A model generated the notes under the pieces. The model ran no database searches. It was given only the letters and a program-made list of their open reading frames with translations, and was not told the origin of the DNA. The position numbers were made by a program, and so were the translations under genes. This document shows, piece after piece, positions 24,948-33,412 of a stretch of 64,000 bases of DNA; the first letter of the stretch is position 1, and each line of letters begins with the position of its first letter. The DNA is from Microbulbifer thermotolerans (lineage in GTDB: Bacteria > Pseudomonadota > Gammaproteobacteria > Pseudomonadales > Cellvibrionaceae), in assembly GCF_900112305.1 (NCBI RefSeq), contig NZ_FOKT01000007.1:1-64000 (forward strand). The letters run 5' to 3'.

Positions 24948-25802
24948 ATGCAAGTGTTTTCGCGGCATTTTTACTCTTTGATGCGTAAATTTAAGGTTTT
25001 TTTAACCACATTGGCATTTGTCTGGCTCTGGATCTGCGGATTTTGGGCAATTTATCGCTATTTTGGCTCCGGTGCGATTGCCTGGCTGGGGTTGCTGTTG
25101 AATGCCTGGGCGTTGCCTCTTTGGATGTTGCTGCGCTCTATATGGCCGGAGAAATATCGGGGAGACCAGCGAGAGTCGGCCGCATTTGCGGCAGTTTTGG
25201 CAGGGCTGGCAGTTGTTCTGCTCACTGATACAGACAGGGGGCAACCGATTTATCTGGCTATCTGTAACCTGTTTATCTTTCTTGTTTACCTGTTTCACCT
25301 CAGCGCAGTGCGTCACCCGGATATGCCCGCCGTTGACTCCCGCTTTCCGGAATTGGTTGTCACCAGTTGCAAAATTTGGCATGCGGAAGAATATGCGCGC
25401 CGGAATAACTTCTGTGGTTTGCTGTTGATTTTTTTACGGGGAAGATGTTGTGCGGACAGTCGTGCATTGATTGCCGAGTTACGCGAGCTATCGCCGCATT
25501 TGCAAAAGCGGGGTGTGGGTCTCGTGCTCTTTAGTACTTCTCCTGCTTCCGACTGGGGCGGAAGCGGGCAGCTAGCAGCGGAAATACTGCAGCTTGAGAG
25601 CGGTGCTTGCGCGAATTTACCCTTTGTCGTTGCGGGCGGCGCACCGCTGCTGCCCTGTTCCAGAACGACTGCCGCGGCCCGCCCCAGTCAATGGCTGTTG
25701 GACAGTGAGGGGGTTGTCGTCTGGCGGCACCTGCCGCACAACTACCGAACGCCCGGCAGTGCGGACCTCTTACGCAGTCAATTGTTCCGCCTGGAAGAGT
25801 AA
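24948..25802 (+). CDS. Membrane-anchored redoxin-like protein
   Basis: The 284-residue protein has three or four hydrophobic helices in its first 120 residues. A domain resembling AhpC/TSA peroxiredoxins follows: GLLLIFLRGRCCADSRALIA, then HLQKRGVGLVLFSTSP, and SQWLLDSEGVVVWRHLPHNY near the end. The CC pair occupies the place of the peroxidatic Cys (usually W-C-P-x-C). Family membership is a reading of pattern only, and activity is uncertain because the surrounding motif is changed. Start at 24948 or the Met at 24981; neither has a good ribosome site. Confidence 0.6.
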   Translation: MQVFSRHFYSLMRKFKVFLTTLAFVWLWICGFWAIYRYFGSGAIAWLGLLLNAWALPLWMLLRSIWPEKYRGDQRESAAFAAVLAGLAVVLLTDTDRGQPIYLAICNLFIFLVYLFHLSAVRHPDMPAVDSRFPELVVTSCKIWHAEEYARRNNFCGLLLIFLRGRCCADSRALIAELRELSPHLQKRGVGLVLFSTSPASDWGGSGQLAAEILQLESGACANLPFVVAGGAPLLPCSRTTAAARPSQWLLDSEGVVVWRHLPHNYRTPGSADLLRSQLFRLEE

Positions 25803-26012
25803 TTTGTCAGTGGCGGTAAGGGGTTGATGTCACCTCTAATTGATTGGCTACTGGGGGGCGATTTTCTTCTCTCGGGTGCATAGCTCATGTGGTTTGATGG
25901 CGGCATTGAAAACCGGAGAAAAATGGCCGGCGCTACGGGTGGGAAAAGATCATCTATTACCTGGCTGCCTCCACCACAACGGTGGTACCCAGGCGAATTT
26001 AACCGGGCTTCT

Positions 26013-26417
26013 TTATAGTGGCCCATAGGGCAAATAGCGGTTATTGGAATTTTGCCGAATCCACAGCAACTGTTCGCGACTGAGAGGTGTGTTGCGCTGG
26101 CGCAGCGCCTTGGCAAGCGGAATCACTGCTGATTCCGCACCGGCATCCCAGCCCGGCAGTTGCATTTCTGCCAAGGTGAAAAATCGGATGAGCTGCCACA
26201 GTTGCTCGTCGCTCCAGTGCGCACTTTCTTCAAGCCAGCTTTGTGCGGGAAGACGTATCAACCGGGAATCCCGTTGATCCGCTTCTGCCAGAGATTCCAT
26301 CAAGGGAGCGGATGACTGCGCGGCAGCGATAAAGCGTTGCAGCTGGTTGCGGTCGAATTGCGTTTTATCGCTGCAGGCATTGGCTGCACTTTCGGGTTCC
26401 CAGGCACCGACGCTCAT
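26013..26417 (-). CDS. Conserved hypothetical protein next to mgsA
   Basis: The 134-residue soluble protein is rich in Trp, Gln and Leu (SWLEESAHWSDEQLWQLIRF, then REQLLWIRQNSNNRYLPYG). No signal peptide, helix anchor or known domain was recognised. It is transcribed away from mgsA, with 132 bp between the two starts. Confidence 0.65.
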   Translation of the reverse strand: MSVGAWEPESAANACSDKTQFDRNQLQRFIAAAQSSAPLMESLAEADQRDSRLIRLPAQSWLEESAHWSDEQLWQLIRFFTLAEMQLPGWDAGAESAVIPLAKALRQRNTPLSREQLLWIRQNSNNRYLPYGPL

Positions 26418-26549
26418 GACATGCTTCTCTCTGCTCAGTGGAATGGCCGCGGATTATAGGGATTGAATGCGGGTGGAGCCATAGGGCCCGGCAACGGGTA
26501 AAATAGCTGCCCTACTTATATAGAAGAAAGACACAGTACCGAGGATAGG

Positions 26550-27002
26550 ATGGAATTCATTTCCCAGCCAATACCGGCGACCAAGCGCGTGGCGCTGGTC
26601 GCACACGACAATCGCAAGGGGGCTCTGATTGAGTGGTGCAGCCGTCACCGAGAGTTGTTGCAGCGGCACCGTCTGGTTGGAACAGGTACCACCGGCAGTA
26701 AGATCGAAGCGGCTACCGGCCTGCAAGTGGAGAAGCTGCTCAGTGGCCCCATGGGTGGGGATCAGCAGCTGGGCGCCCGGATCTGTCAGGGAGAGGTAGA
26801 TCTGCTGATCTTCTTTTGGGACCCCTTTGAGCCTATGCCCCATGACCCGGACGTCAAGGCATTGTTGCGTATTGCCGCGGTATGGAATATCCCGGTGGCC
26901 TGTAATGGCGCCAGTGCGGATATGATGGTGCAATCGGTGCTGATGGAGCGTGAGTTTGAGCGCGAAGTGCCCGATTATCAGGGCTATCTTGCAGGCAGGT
27001 AG
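26550..27002 (+). CDS. mgsA: Methylglyoxal synthase
   Basis: The 150-residue enzyme converts dihydroxyacetone phosphate to methylglyoxal and phosphate, a bypass used when phosphate is short or sugars are in excess. Family motifs are complete: VALVAHDNRK, LVGTGTTG (phosphate binding), LSGPMGGDQQLGA with the catalytic Asp, and FFWDPFEPMPHDPDVKALLR followed by NIPVACN. Length matches E. coli MgsA (152). GAGG lies just upstream of the ATG. Confidence 0.97.
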   Translation: MEFISQPIPATKRVALVAHDNRKGALIEWCSRHRELLQRHRLVGTGTTGSKIEAATGLQVEKLLSGPMGGDQQLGARICQGEVDLLIFFWDPFEPMPHDPDVKALLRIAAVWNIPVACNGASADMMVQSVLMEREFEREVPDYQGYLAGR

Positions 27003-27187
27003 TCGAACCTGGTGTTCAAATAATGACCTTTAGCTTGTGGGCGGTACTCTTAACTTATTGATATTGCTGGCTTTTTTGTTCGGTGCCAGGTTCCACTTGC
27101 AATGCTGGCAATTTCGCGGCAATCTTGCCCCCCTGATCAGACCGGTCAATCCGGCGCCATTCGCAATAAATAACTATACGGTGTTTT

Positions 27188-27610
27188 ATGAGTAGACGAC
27201 GCGGTAAGGCCGTAGAAGAGGAAAAAGCGGATATCGACCTGACGCCCATGCTGGACGTTGTGTTTATCATGCTGATCTTCTTTATCGTAACGGCGTCTTT
27301 TGTCAAAGAGAAAGCGCTGGACGTCAACGTGCCCGATCCGGAGCAAACCCAGCAGACCCCGCCGGATCCCGATAAGCAGAATATCCTGCTCACGGTCAAC
27401 GCCAACGACGAGATTTGGATGGGAACCAGCCGCATCGATAGCCGTGCCGTGCGCGCTCGTATCGCGCAGCTGTTTGCCGAGAACCCGCAGGCTATCGTGA
27501 TTGTGCGCGCGCACAACAAGTCGAGTGCCGATACCTATGTGCAGATTGCGGATGCGGCCAAGGAAGTGAACTCCAATATACAGGTGTCCCTGGTCCCATA
27601 CGAGGACTAA
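27188..27610 (+). CDS. ExbD/TolR family protein, solitary
   Basis: The 140-residue inner-membrane protein has the ExbD layout: short cytoplasmic tail, one helix with LTPMLDVVFIMLIFFIV (about 19-37) carrying the proton-relay Asp, then a periplasmic domain. ExbD normally pairs with ExbB to power TonB. No exbB or tonB adjoins it, and a strong terminator follows. It must borrow a channel encoded elsewhere; the nearest MotA/ExbB-like protein in the window is at 39706, in another operon. Confidence 0.9.
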   Translation: MSRRRGKAVEEEKADIDLTPMLDVVFIMLIFFIVTASFVKEKALDVNVPDPEQTQQTPPDPDKQNILLTVNANDEIWMGTSRIDSRAVRARIAQLFAENPQAIVIVRAHNKSSADTYVQIADAAKEVNSNIQVSLVPYED

Positions 27611-27624
27611 GTGCCCCTGCATAG

Positions 27625-27651
27625 AAAAGCCGGCTGGTGCCGGCTTTTTTT
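27625..27651 (+). terminator. Rho-independent terminator after the exbD-like gene
   Basis: AAGCCGGC / GCCGGCTT with a TGGT loop and a run of seven T lies 15 bp after the stop codon. Confidence 0.92.
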
Positions 27652-27710
27652 GTATTTGCGCTGGGGTGATTTCCCCCCCCTTCCCCCCGCAGTCGGCTGT
27701 GGAGGCCGGG

Positions 27711-28493
27711 TCAGAACTCCGAGCGGATTGCCCAAAGGTCGGGAAACACCGGCTTAAACAGGGTCGTTCGCAGATAAGCGGCGCCGTTGGAGCCGCCGGT
27801 GCCCACCTTGCTGCCAATCGTCCGCTCCACCATCTTTACGTGCCGGTACCGCCACTGTTGCAGTAATGTGTCAATATCCACCAAGGCCTCGCAAATCTCG
27901 CTGATCAAAGGATCATTGCGGTAAATATCAATTAGTATCTTCTGCACCGCGGGTGAGGGTTCGGCTATCTTGCTGAAGTCGCGCTTCAGCTCACTTTCCG
28001 GAACCGGGTGCCCCTCTTTGGTCAGGAAGTTCAGAAAGGCGTCCCAGAGCGTGGGGGCTTGCAAGCGTTTTTGTAGGCGCAGGTAGTGTTCCGAGCCAGC
28101 CTCGTAGTTGTCCAGTTTTTTGGGGTCCTTGGCGCCGTATAGAAACTCCAGCTCGCGGAACTGGAAGGACTGGAAGCCGCTGGCGGTGGAAAGCCGGTCT
28201 CGAAAGGACATGAACTCCAGTGGTGTCAGGGTCTCCAGGATATCCACCTGCTGAATCAAGGTGCGGTATATCGCGCCCACCCGTTTCAGTGTGTGCAAGG
28301 CGCGATTGCGTTCGCCCTCATCGAACAGCACCACCAGATAGTCCAGTTCATGCAACAGCTGCTTGAACCACAGTTCGTAGCTCTGGTGAATAATGATAAA
28401 CAGCATCTCGTCGTGTTCAGGCCCATCCGACAGTGGGATCTGGCACTGCAACAACTCGTCTACTTTCAGGTAAGAGCTATAAGTAATGGTCAT
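27711..28493 (-). CDS. kynA: Tryptophan 2,3-dioxygenase
   Basis: This 260-residue haem enzyme opens the indole ring of L-tryptophan to N-formylkynurenine, the first step of the kynurenine pathway. Signatures include DEMLFIIIHQSYELWFKQLL, FMSFRDRLSTASGFQSFQFR and QWRYRHVKMVERTIGSKVGT, the last holding the haem-ligand His and substrate loop GTGGSNG. Length is slightly below typical bacterial TDO (about 280), mainly at the N-terminus. The rest of the kynurenine pathway is not in this window. It is divergent from the M20 hydrolase gene. Confidence 0.96.
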   Translation of the reverse strand: MTITYSSYLKVDELLQCQIPLSDGPEHDEMLFIIIHQSYELWFKQLLHELDYLVVLFDEGERNRALHTLKRVGAIYRTLIQQVDILETLTPLEFMSFRDRLSTASGFQSFQFRELEFLYGAKDPKKLDNYEAGSEHYLRLQKRLQAPTLWDAFLNFLTKEGHPVPESELKRDFSKIAEPSPAVQKILIDIYRNDPLISEICEALVDIDTLLQQWRYRHVKMVERTIGSKVGTGGSNGAAYLRTTLFKPVFPDLWAIRSEF

Positions 28494-28812
28494 AGGGGAT
28501 CGATTCTTGATTGGTCTTTGACCAGGCGCGAAATATTGTTTTCTTTATATGGCGCGGATCAAAATTAAAATTGCATAAATGTTATTAGTATTAGGGCCAT
28601 TATAAGGGGCTCTTCGCATCAGAGTGTGAACTTATCGCGTAACTGAGAATTTGCAAGCGTTCTGTCCGGGCGCGAGAGGGTTTGCTTTGTTTCGGTCACC
28701 GACAAGTTTCGCAGTACCTGTGCCGCCTTTCGTGCCTATGGTTTGGCGTGGAGCGCCTCTGAGCTTTTTTATTTCGGATGAAAAGAACCGGATAAGGTTG
28801 GGAAACCCTCTA
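28494..28812. other. Divergent promoter region of kynA and the hydrolase operon
   Basis: No gene is supported. The part next to kynA (about 28530-28610) is distinctly AT-rich and probably carries promoters. The open frame of the hydrolase runs back through the right part without a credible start. Confidence 0.4.
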
Positions 28813-30060
28813 ATGGAAAGATCGATACAGGCGCTGCGCATTGACGGCGCTCGTCTCTGGGACAGTCTGATGGCAATGGCCAGCATCGGTGCCACGCCCG
28901 CAGGAGGGTGCAATCGCCAGGCACTAACCGATGAAGATAAGCAGGGCCGGGACCTGTTTGTGCGGTGGTGCCGCGAAATCGGCTGTGAGATTCGCGTAGA
29001 CCGCATGGGCAATATTTTCGCCCGTCGCGCGGGTACCGAAGCCGGAATAGCACCGGTGATCACAGGGTCTCATCTCGATACCCAGCCCACCGGCGGAAAA
29101 TTCGACGGTGTTTACGGGGTCCTCGCCGGTTTGGAGGTACTGCGGACCTTGGAAGACAAGGGTATAAAAACCAGGGCCCCGCTGGAATTGGTGGTGTGGA
29201 CCAACGAGGAAGGGGCACGTTTTTCCCCGGCGATGATCGGCTCGGGAGTCTGGGCCGGAGAGTTCACGCTGGAATACGCTCACAGCCGCGCCGACAAAAG
29301 TGGCAAGACCATCGGCGAAGAGCTGGCGCGCATTGGTTACCTGGGTGAGCTGGCGCCGGAGCCGGGCCCCGTGACCGCGGCCTTTGAGGCCCATATTGAG
29401 CAGGGCCCTATTCTGGAAAAGCAGAATGAGACGATCGGTGTGGTCACCGGCGTCCAGGGTATTCGCTGGTACGACGTTACTTTCCGCGGCAAGCCTTGCC
29501 ACGCAGGCCCCACACCCATGGCCGACCGGCGCGATCCGGTACAGGCACTGGCCATTCTGTGCGAACGCCTCTACAGCGAAGTCAAAGCCTATTCCGACGA
29601 CGCCCGCATGACCTGCGGCGACCTGCGCGCTGAGCCCGGCAGCCGCAACACGGTGCCGGAGAAGGTGGTTTTGGCTCTGGACTTGCGCCACCCCAAACCC
29701 GATGGACTCGAGCACCTGCACCGCACCCTCTACCGGCTGGCGGAGCAGGTAGAGGAGGCTGCCGGCGTTACTATCGATGTGCGCGAGGAGTGGCACTCGC
29801 CGCCGGTGCAGTTTGATGAGTCCTGTGTTGCGGCGGTCAGCGCGGCGGTGGAAAGGCTCGGCTACAGTCACAGAAAGATGGTCTCTGGCGCGGGTCACGA
29901 CTCCGTGTATGTCTCCCGCGTCGCGCCGGTGTCGATGATCTTTGTGCCTTGCGCTGGCGGCTTGTCTCACAACGAAGCCGAATTCGCGGAGCCGGCGCAT
30001 TTGGAAGCCGGCTGCAACGTGCTAATGCACGCGATGCTGGACAGGGCGGGAATAGCGTAA
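28813..30060 (+). CDS. Zn-dependent hydrolase, carbamoylase/allantoate amidohydrolase type (M20)
   Basis: The 415-residue cytoplasmic enzyme of the hydantoinase/carbamoylase family hydrolyses an N-carbamoyl (ureido) group to amine, CO2 and ammonia. Metal ligands are seen in GSHLDTQPTGGKFDGVYG, WTNEEGARF, HIEQGPILE and AGHDSVY, and CAGGLSHNEAEF completes the site. Start 28813 (MERSIQALRIDGARLW) fits family N-termini; the longer frame upstream is unlikely. The following gene encodes a guanidino-modifying enzyme. Together they could turn a guanidino compound first into a ureido compound, then into an amine. The real substrate is unknown. Confidence 0.88.
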   Translation: MERSIQALRIDGARLWDSLMAMASIGATPAGGCNRQALTDEDKQGRDLFVRWCREIGCEIRVDRMGNIFARRAGTEAGIAPVITGSHLDTQPTGGKFDGVYGVLAGLEVLRTLEDKGIKTRAPLELVVWTNEEGARFSPAMIGSGVWAGEFTLEYAHSRADKSGKTIGEELARIGYLGELAPEPGPVTAAFEAHIEQGPILEKQNETIGVVTGVQGIRWYDVTFRGKPCHAGPTPMADRRDPVQALAILCERLYSEVKAYSDDARMTCGDLRAEPGSRNTVPEKVVLALDLRHPKPDGLEHLHRTLYRLAEQVEEAAGVTIDVREEWHSPPVQFDESCVAAVSAAVERLGYSHRKMVSGAGHDSVYVSRVAPVSMIFVPCAGGLSHNEAEFAEPAHLEAGCNVLMHAMLDRAGIA

Positions 30061-30203
30061 AACGGTTTCCCCACCCGAGCCTCTGATCCGCTTGAGCGCA
30101 CTGTCTCGCTTTTAGGGGTACTCGGGTAGATGCCCCGTGCGCAACCATTGAAGGCTCCCCGAGAAGGGGTAACGCTTGTTTACAACATCCGGAACAATAA
30201 GCC

Positions 30204-31130
30204 ATGACTGAATTCACTCTGAAGCGACGTAAAGACGAAGGCGGCACCGCACCTCTGGAAAACTGGGGGATGGACTCCGAGTACGGACTGCTGCGCGACG
30301 TGCTGATCGGCCCAGTGGACAATTTCAGCTGGCGCACCGGCAATGCCAGTGCGCGCCGCGCGGAGCGTCTGGGGTTCGAGTTCGACCATAAGGTGGCCGC
30401 GGCCCAGCATGCGGAAATGCTGGATGCTTACCGCCATGCCGGTGTGAATGTGCACTTGATCCCCGCGGACAGCAGCCTGCCCTACCAGATCTACGGTCGC
30501 GACTCTTCGGTAATGACGCCCTGGGGACCGATTGTCACCCAGATGTACAGCCCCTGGCGCCGCGGTGAATGGGTGCCCATCGTGAAGAAATACGCCGAGT
30601 TGGGGATTCCGATATATGACTGCATTACCGCCGGTTCGCTGGAAGGCGGCGACTTTATGGTACTGGAACCCGGCGTCATCTTATGCGGTTACTCCGGGGA
30701 GCGCACCAGCAAGGCGGGCTTCGAGCAAATGAAGGGCTGGATTGAGAAGGAAGGCTGGGAGGTCAAAGGCTATCCCTTCGATCCTTTCTTTCTACATATC
30801 GACGTGATGGTGGCCATGCTGGCGGAAAAGCTGGCGGCGGTCTGCGTGGATGCGGTAGAGCCGGAGCTGGTGCAGTGGTTCAAGAGCCGCAACATCGAGA
30901 TTATCGACATCTCCTTCCCACAGATACTGGAACTTGGCGTCAATGTCGTCGCGCTCGGCAACGATCGCGTTATGCTGCCAAAAGCCAACAAGGCACTGGC
31001 AGAGCGGTGCCGCGCACACGGGCTGGAGGTGATTGACCCCGATATTTCCATGATTACCCCCGGCGGTGGCGGCGTGCACTGTATGTGTCAACCTCTGCGT
31101 CGGGATTCGGTGGCCAAATCGGGTGCCTGA
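30204..31130 (+). CDS. Guanidino-group-modifying enzyme, amidinotransferase/deiminase family
   Basis: The 308-residue protein shows the pentein-fold pattern of arginine deiminase, DDAH and amidinotransferases: IYGRDSSVMTPWG, LEGGDFMVL, FFLHIDVMVAMLAE with the catalytic His, and the nucleophilic Cys in TPGGGGVHCMCQPLRRD. Such enzymes hydrolyse or transfer the amidino group of arginine-like substrates through a Cys-bound intermediate. The C-terminal motif is closer to deiminase/amidinotransferase than to mammalian DDAH. It sits between a carbamoylase and an enoyl-CoA hydratase on the same strand. A plausible product is a ureido acid that feeds the carbamoylase. Confidence 0.85.
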   Translation: MTEFTLKRRKDEGGTAPLENWGMDSEYGLLRDVLIGPVDNFSWRTGNASARRAERLGFEFDHKVAAAQHAEMLDAYRHAGVNVHLIPADSSLPYQIYGRDSSVMTPWGPIVTQMYSPWRRGEWVPIVKKYAELGIPIYDCITAGSLEGGDFMVLEPGVILCGYSGERTSKAGFEQMKGWIEKEGWEVKGYPFDPFFLHIDVMVAMLAEKLAAVCVDAVEPELVQWFKSRNIEIIDISFPQILELGVNVVALGNDRVMLPKANKALAERCRAHGLEVIDPDISMITPGGGGVHCMCQPLRRDSVAKSGA

Positions 31131-31278
31131 CGTCAACCAAACTGGTCGATTCGGAACTCGCCCGCGGCGCACTGGTGGTTACCATTAGCCCGGAAAACTT
31201 CCAAGCGCACAGGACTCTCTCTTCCAGTTGTTCCACTGACGGGAGGGGTGCGTGCAACACTGACAAGCGGAGAAGCCC

Positions 31279-32058
31279 ATGCAAAGTTCCTGCGCGGAAA
31301 TCCAGGCTAAGGTCACCGACCGTGTGCTGGAAATCACGATTAATCGCCCCGAGCGCAAGAATGCCCTCACCATGGCCATGTATACGGCCATGGCCGAATT
31401 ACTCAATGAGGCCGCGGAAAGTGCCGAGATTCGCGTCGCAATTATCTCCGGTGCGGGAGGGGCCTTTACCAGTGGCAATGACCTGCTGGATTTTCTCGGC
31501 GGTTCAGCGTCCAGTGCGGATTCGCCGGTTTTCCAGTTTATGCTGGCCCTGTACAACTTCCCCAAGCCCGTGGTTGCTGCGGTCAACGGCCCCGCGGTCG
31601 GGATAGGCACCACCATGCTGCTGCACTGTGATATGGCCTTTGCCGGCAGCGACGCTCTGTTCCAGATGCCATTTGTGAATTTGGGGTTGGTGCCGGAGTA
31701 TGCCTCAAGCTTTTTCCTCCCGCGTATAGCGGGGCATGTCAAGGCGGCGGAACTGCTGCTGTTGGGCAAAAAGTTTGATGCGGATGAAGCAGTGGAAATT
31801 GGCATTTGTAACGCTGCGGTACCGGCGGATCAAACCCTGGCGCGGGCCCGGGCTGTTGCCTCCGAGTTGGCGGCAAAGGCGCCGGAAGCGGTGCGCCTGG
31901 CCAAACAGCTGCTGCGCAAGGGAACACGTCAAGTGGGCATGGAGGTGATCAAAGAGGAGGCCCAGTACTTCCAGCAGCGCCTGTCCTCAGAGGAGTTCAA
32001 GGAAGCCGCCACGGCCTTTATGGAAAAGCGGCCGGCGGACTTTTCCCGCTTCGAGTAA
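31279..32058 (+). CDS. Enoyl-CoA hydratase/isomerase family protein
   Basis: The 259-residue crotonase-fold protein has ITINRPERKNALTMAMYTAM at the start, the first oxyanion-hole strand IISGAGGAFTSGNDLLDFL, and the second oxyanion-hole motif AAVNGPAVGIGTTMLLHCDM. The usual catalytic Glu region reads QMPFVNLGLVPEYASS, nearer to the isomerase type than to true hydratases. It acts on an acyl-CoA, but the chain is unknown. The gap to the previous gene is 148 bp and a terminator follows. Confidence 0.88.
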   Translation: MQSSCAEIQAKVTDRVLEITINRPERKNALTMAMYTAMAELLNEAAESAEIRVAIISGAGGAFTSGNDLLDFLGGSASSADSPVFQFMLALYNFPKPVVAAVNGPAVGIGTTMLLHCDMAFAGSDALFQMPFVNLGLVPEYASSFFLPRIAGHVKAAELLLLGKKFDADEAVEIGICNAAVPADQTLARARAVASELAAKAPEAVRLAKQLLRKGTRQVGMEVIKEEAQYFQQRLSSEEFKEAATAFMEKRPADFSRFE

Positions 32059-32060
32059 CA

Positions 32061-32083
32061 AAAAGCCCCTTCGCGGGGCTTTC
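32061..32083 (+). terminator. Rho-independent terminator after the enoyl-CoA hydratase gene
   Basis: AAAGCCCC / GGGGCTTT with a TTCGC loop lies right after the stop codon, with a short T-rich tail. It is flanked at once by a dispersed-repeat end. Confidence 0.85.
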
Positions 32084-32090
32084 TGCTTAA

Positions 32091-32108
32091 GGAACCTCTG
32101 ATTAATTC
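32091..32108. repeat. Solo terminal repeat GGAACCTCTGATTAATTC
   Basis: This is a perfect copy of the 18 bp terminus of the MITE-like family. No partner end is seen nearby. It supplies the stop codon and the last codons of glpQ: on the minus strand it reads GAATTAATC, giving Asn-stop. Confidence 0.75.
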
Positions 32109-33232
32109 ACTCGGGAGCTGTAGTGTGCTTCTGGGGCGGGCCGGGCAGGGTAGATTTTGTCGATAACACGTATTGCCTTGTCGGGATGATCGGTAAAGAC
32201 GCCATCGACACCCAGACGGCGGATAAAGAGTTGCAGCAGATTGTCAAAACGGGAGAATTTTCCCGGCAGCTGCTGAACATCGGCACGGAAAGTGTAGGGG
32301 TGTATCACTAGATTCTGTTGCCGGGCTCTTTGTGCCAGCCCAGTGGATACTGGCTGCCCTCCCTCCAGGCGTATCAGCATCATGTTCCAGGGGCCTATTC
32401 CGTCGGCGTAGCCGGCAATCTTCTGCAACCCGGCGGATTCCAGCATCCAATCGTAATCGTAGTTAACCAGTTCTCCGTTGGTCTCTACCTTCTTTTCTCC
32501 CCACTCGGTATCTGCAATCAGTTGTACCAGGGGAAGATCCATACCGAGGCGCGGCATCAGTTCCCATTTGATACGTTGCAGTTCCTCTGCGTCAAAACTC
32601 TGCAGATATATATTCTGCCTGCGGTCCACATAGCCGTACTCTTTTAATTTGATCAGCGTCAGCAGGGCGATGTCTTTGCCTTCTCGGTGGTGGAACCAAG
32701 GTTTATTGATTTCCGGATAAATGCCGATGTTGTACCCAAGGCTTTTGTTTAACCCTTGGATCAGTTCGATTTCTTCGTCCAGGGTGGACAGCTGGAAACT
32801 GGAATTCCACAGCGGGAAGCGTTGCGGGTACTTAGGGGTTTGCACGCCGCCATTAGTGACAAAGGGTTCACTGACTTTTAGCTGCTTCAGTTCGGCAAGT
32901 GTGAAGTCGATCGTATAGTAGTGGCCGTCATCGCGGGCACGATCTGGAAATACCTGGGCCACGTTGGTGATATTGTCCAGAACAATGTCGTGCATCACGA
33001 TCAAGTGATCATCCTTGCTGAGGGTGAGGTCCTGTTCTATGTAGTCTGGGCGCATAGCATAGGCTAGGGCTTTGGACTCCAGAGTGTGTTCCGGCAGGTA
33101 TCCAGAGGCGCCCCTGTGGGCGATGACAACCGGTCGTTCACTTTTCCAGGCAAATGCGCCACTGGCCAGGGATAGGAGGGGTGCCGTCAGTGCAACGGCA
33201 GAGAAAACGGCTATCAGTGTGGATCGGATCAT
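32102..33232 (-). CDS. glpQ: Periplasmic glycerophosphodiester phosphodiesterase
   Basis: The 376-residue enzyme hydrolyses deacylated phospholipids (glycerophosphodiesters) to glycerol-3-phosphate and an alcohol. A signal peptide (cut near ASGAFA) places it in the periplasm. Catalytic motifs: VIAHRGASGYLPEHT (first His), YIEQDLTLSKD (metal Glu/Asp) and LIVMHDIVLDNITNV (second His), then IYPEINKPWFHH. GVFTDHPDKAIRV closes the barrel. Size equals GlpQ (358 in E. coli). A Pho-box-like site 50 bp upstream suggests induction by phosphate starvation. The reading frame ends inside a dispersed repeat terminus. Confidence 0.95.
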   Translation of the reverse strand: MIRSTLIAVFSAVALTAPLLSLASGAFAWKSERPVVIAHRGASGYLPEHTLESKALAYAMRPDYIEQDLTLSKDDHLIVMHDIVLDNITNVAQVFPDRARDDGHYYTIDFTLAELKQLKVSEPFVTNGGVQTPKYPQRFPLWNSSFQLSTLDEEIELIQGLNKSLGYNIGIYPEINKPWFHHREGKDIALLTLIKLKEYGYVDRRQNIYLQSFDAEELQRIKWELMPRLGMDLPLVQLIADTEWGEKKVETNGELVNYDYDWMLESAGLQKIAGYADGIGPWNMMLIRLEGGQPVSTGLAQRARQQNLVIHPYTFRADVQQLPGKFSRFDNLLQLFIRRLGVDGVFTDHPDKAIRVIDKIYPARPAPEAHYSSRVN

Positions 33233-33281
33233 CTTAGTGGCCGATGGAGTGGTGGATTTGGATATTTTTTACGGAATCTTT

Positions 33282-33299
33282 GTGACACTTTGGTAACAG
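33282..33299 (-). promoter_or_regulatory. Pho box upstream of glpQ
   Basis: On the minus strand it reads CTGTTACCAAAGTGTCAC, matching the PhoB consensus CTGTCATAAAACTGTCAC at 14 of 18 positions by hand count, with both 7-mer halves recognisable. It ends 50 bp upstream of the glpQ start, a normal activator position. Confidence 0.65.
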
Positions 33300-33321
33300 T
33301 CAGGCCGATGCGGCGCTGAAT

Positions 33322-33406
33322 GGAACCTTTTTCATCCCTGTATCCGGCGCACCTCATCAGGCTGCAACATCAATTTACCGCCGGGAGGCGAAATAATCAG
33401 AGGTCC
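33322..33406. repeat. Short member of the MITE-like repeat family (85 bp)
   Basis: It runs from GGAACCTTTTTCATCC to the inverted end AATAATCAGAGGTCC and includes the shared module ATTTACCGCCGGGAGGCG (33373-33390). It ends six bases before the stop codon of the M48 protease gene on the opposite strand. Confidence 0.7.
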
Positions 33407-33412
33407 AAAAGA

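Noticed and set aside
28924-30000. 358-codon open frame antisense to the M20 hydrolase
   Set aside because: The opposite strand shows all metal-binding motifs of the hydrolase; the antisense product is rich in His/Arg/Gly and has no domain.
30062-30203. Possible remnant of the dispersed repeat (GAGCCTCTGATCCGCTTG)
   Set aside because: Only a short stretch resembles the terminus and no partner end or inner tract is found.
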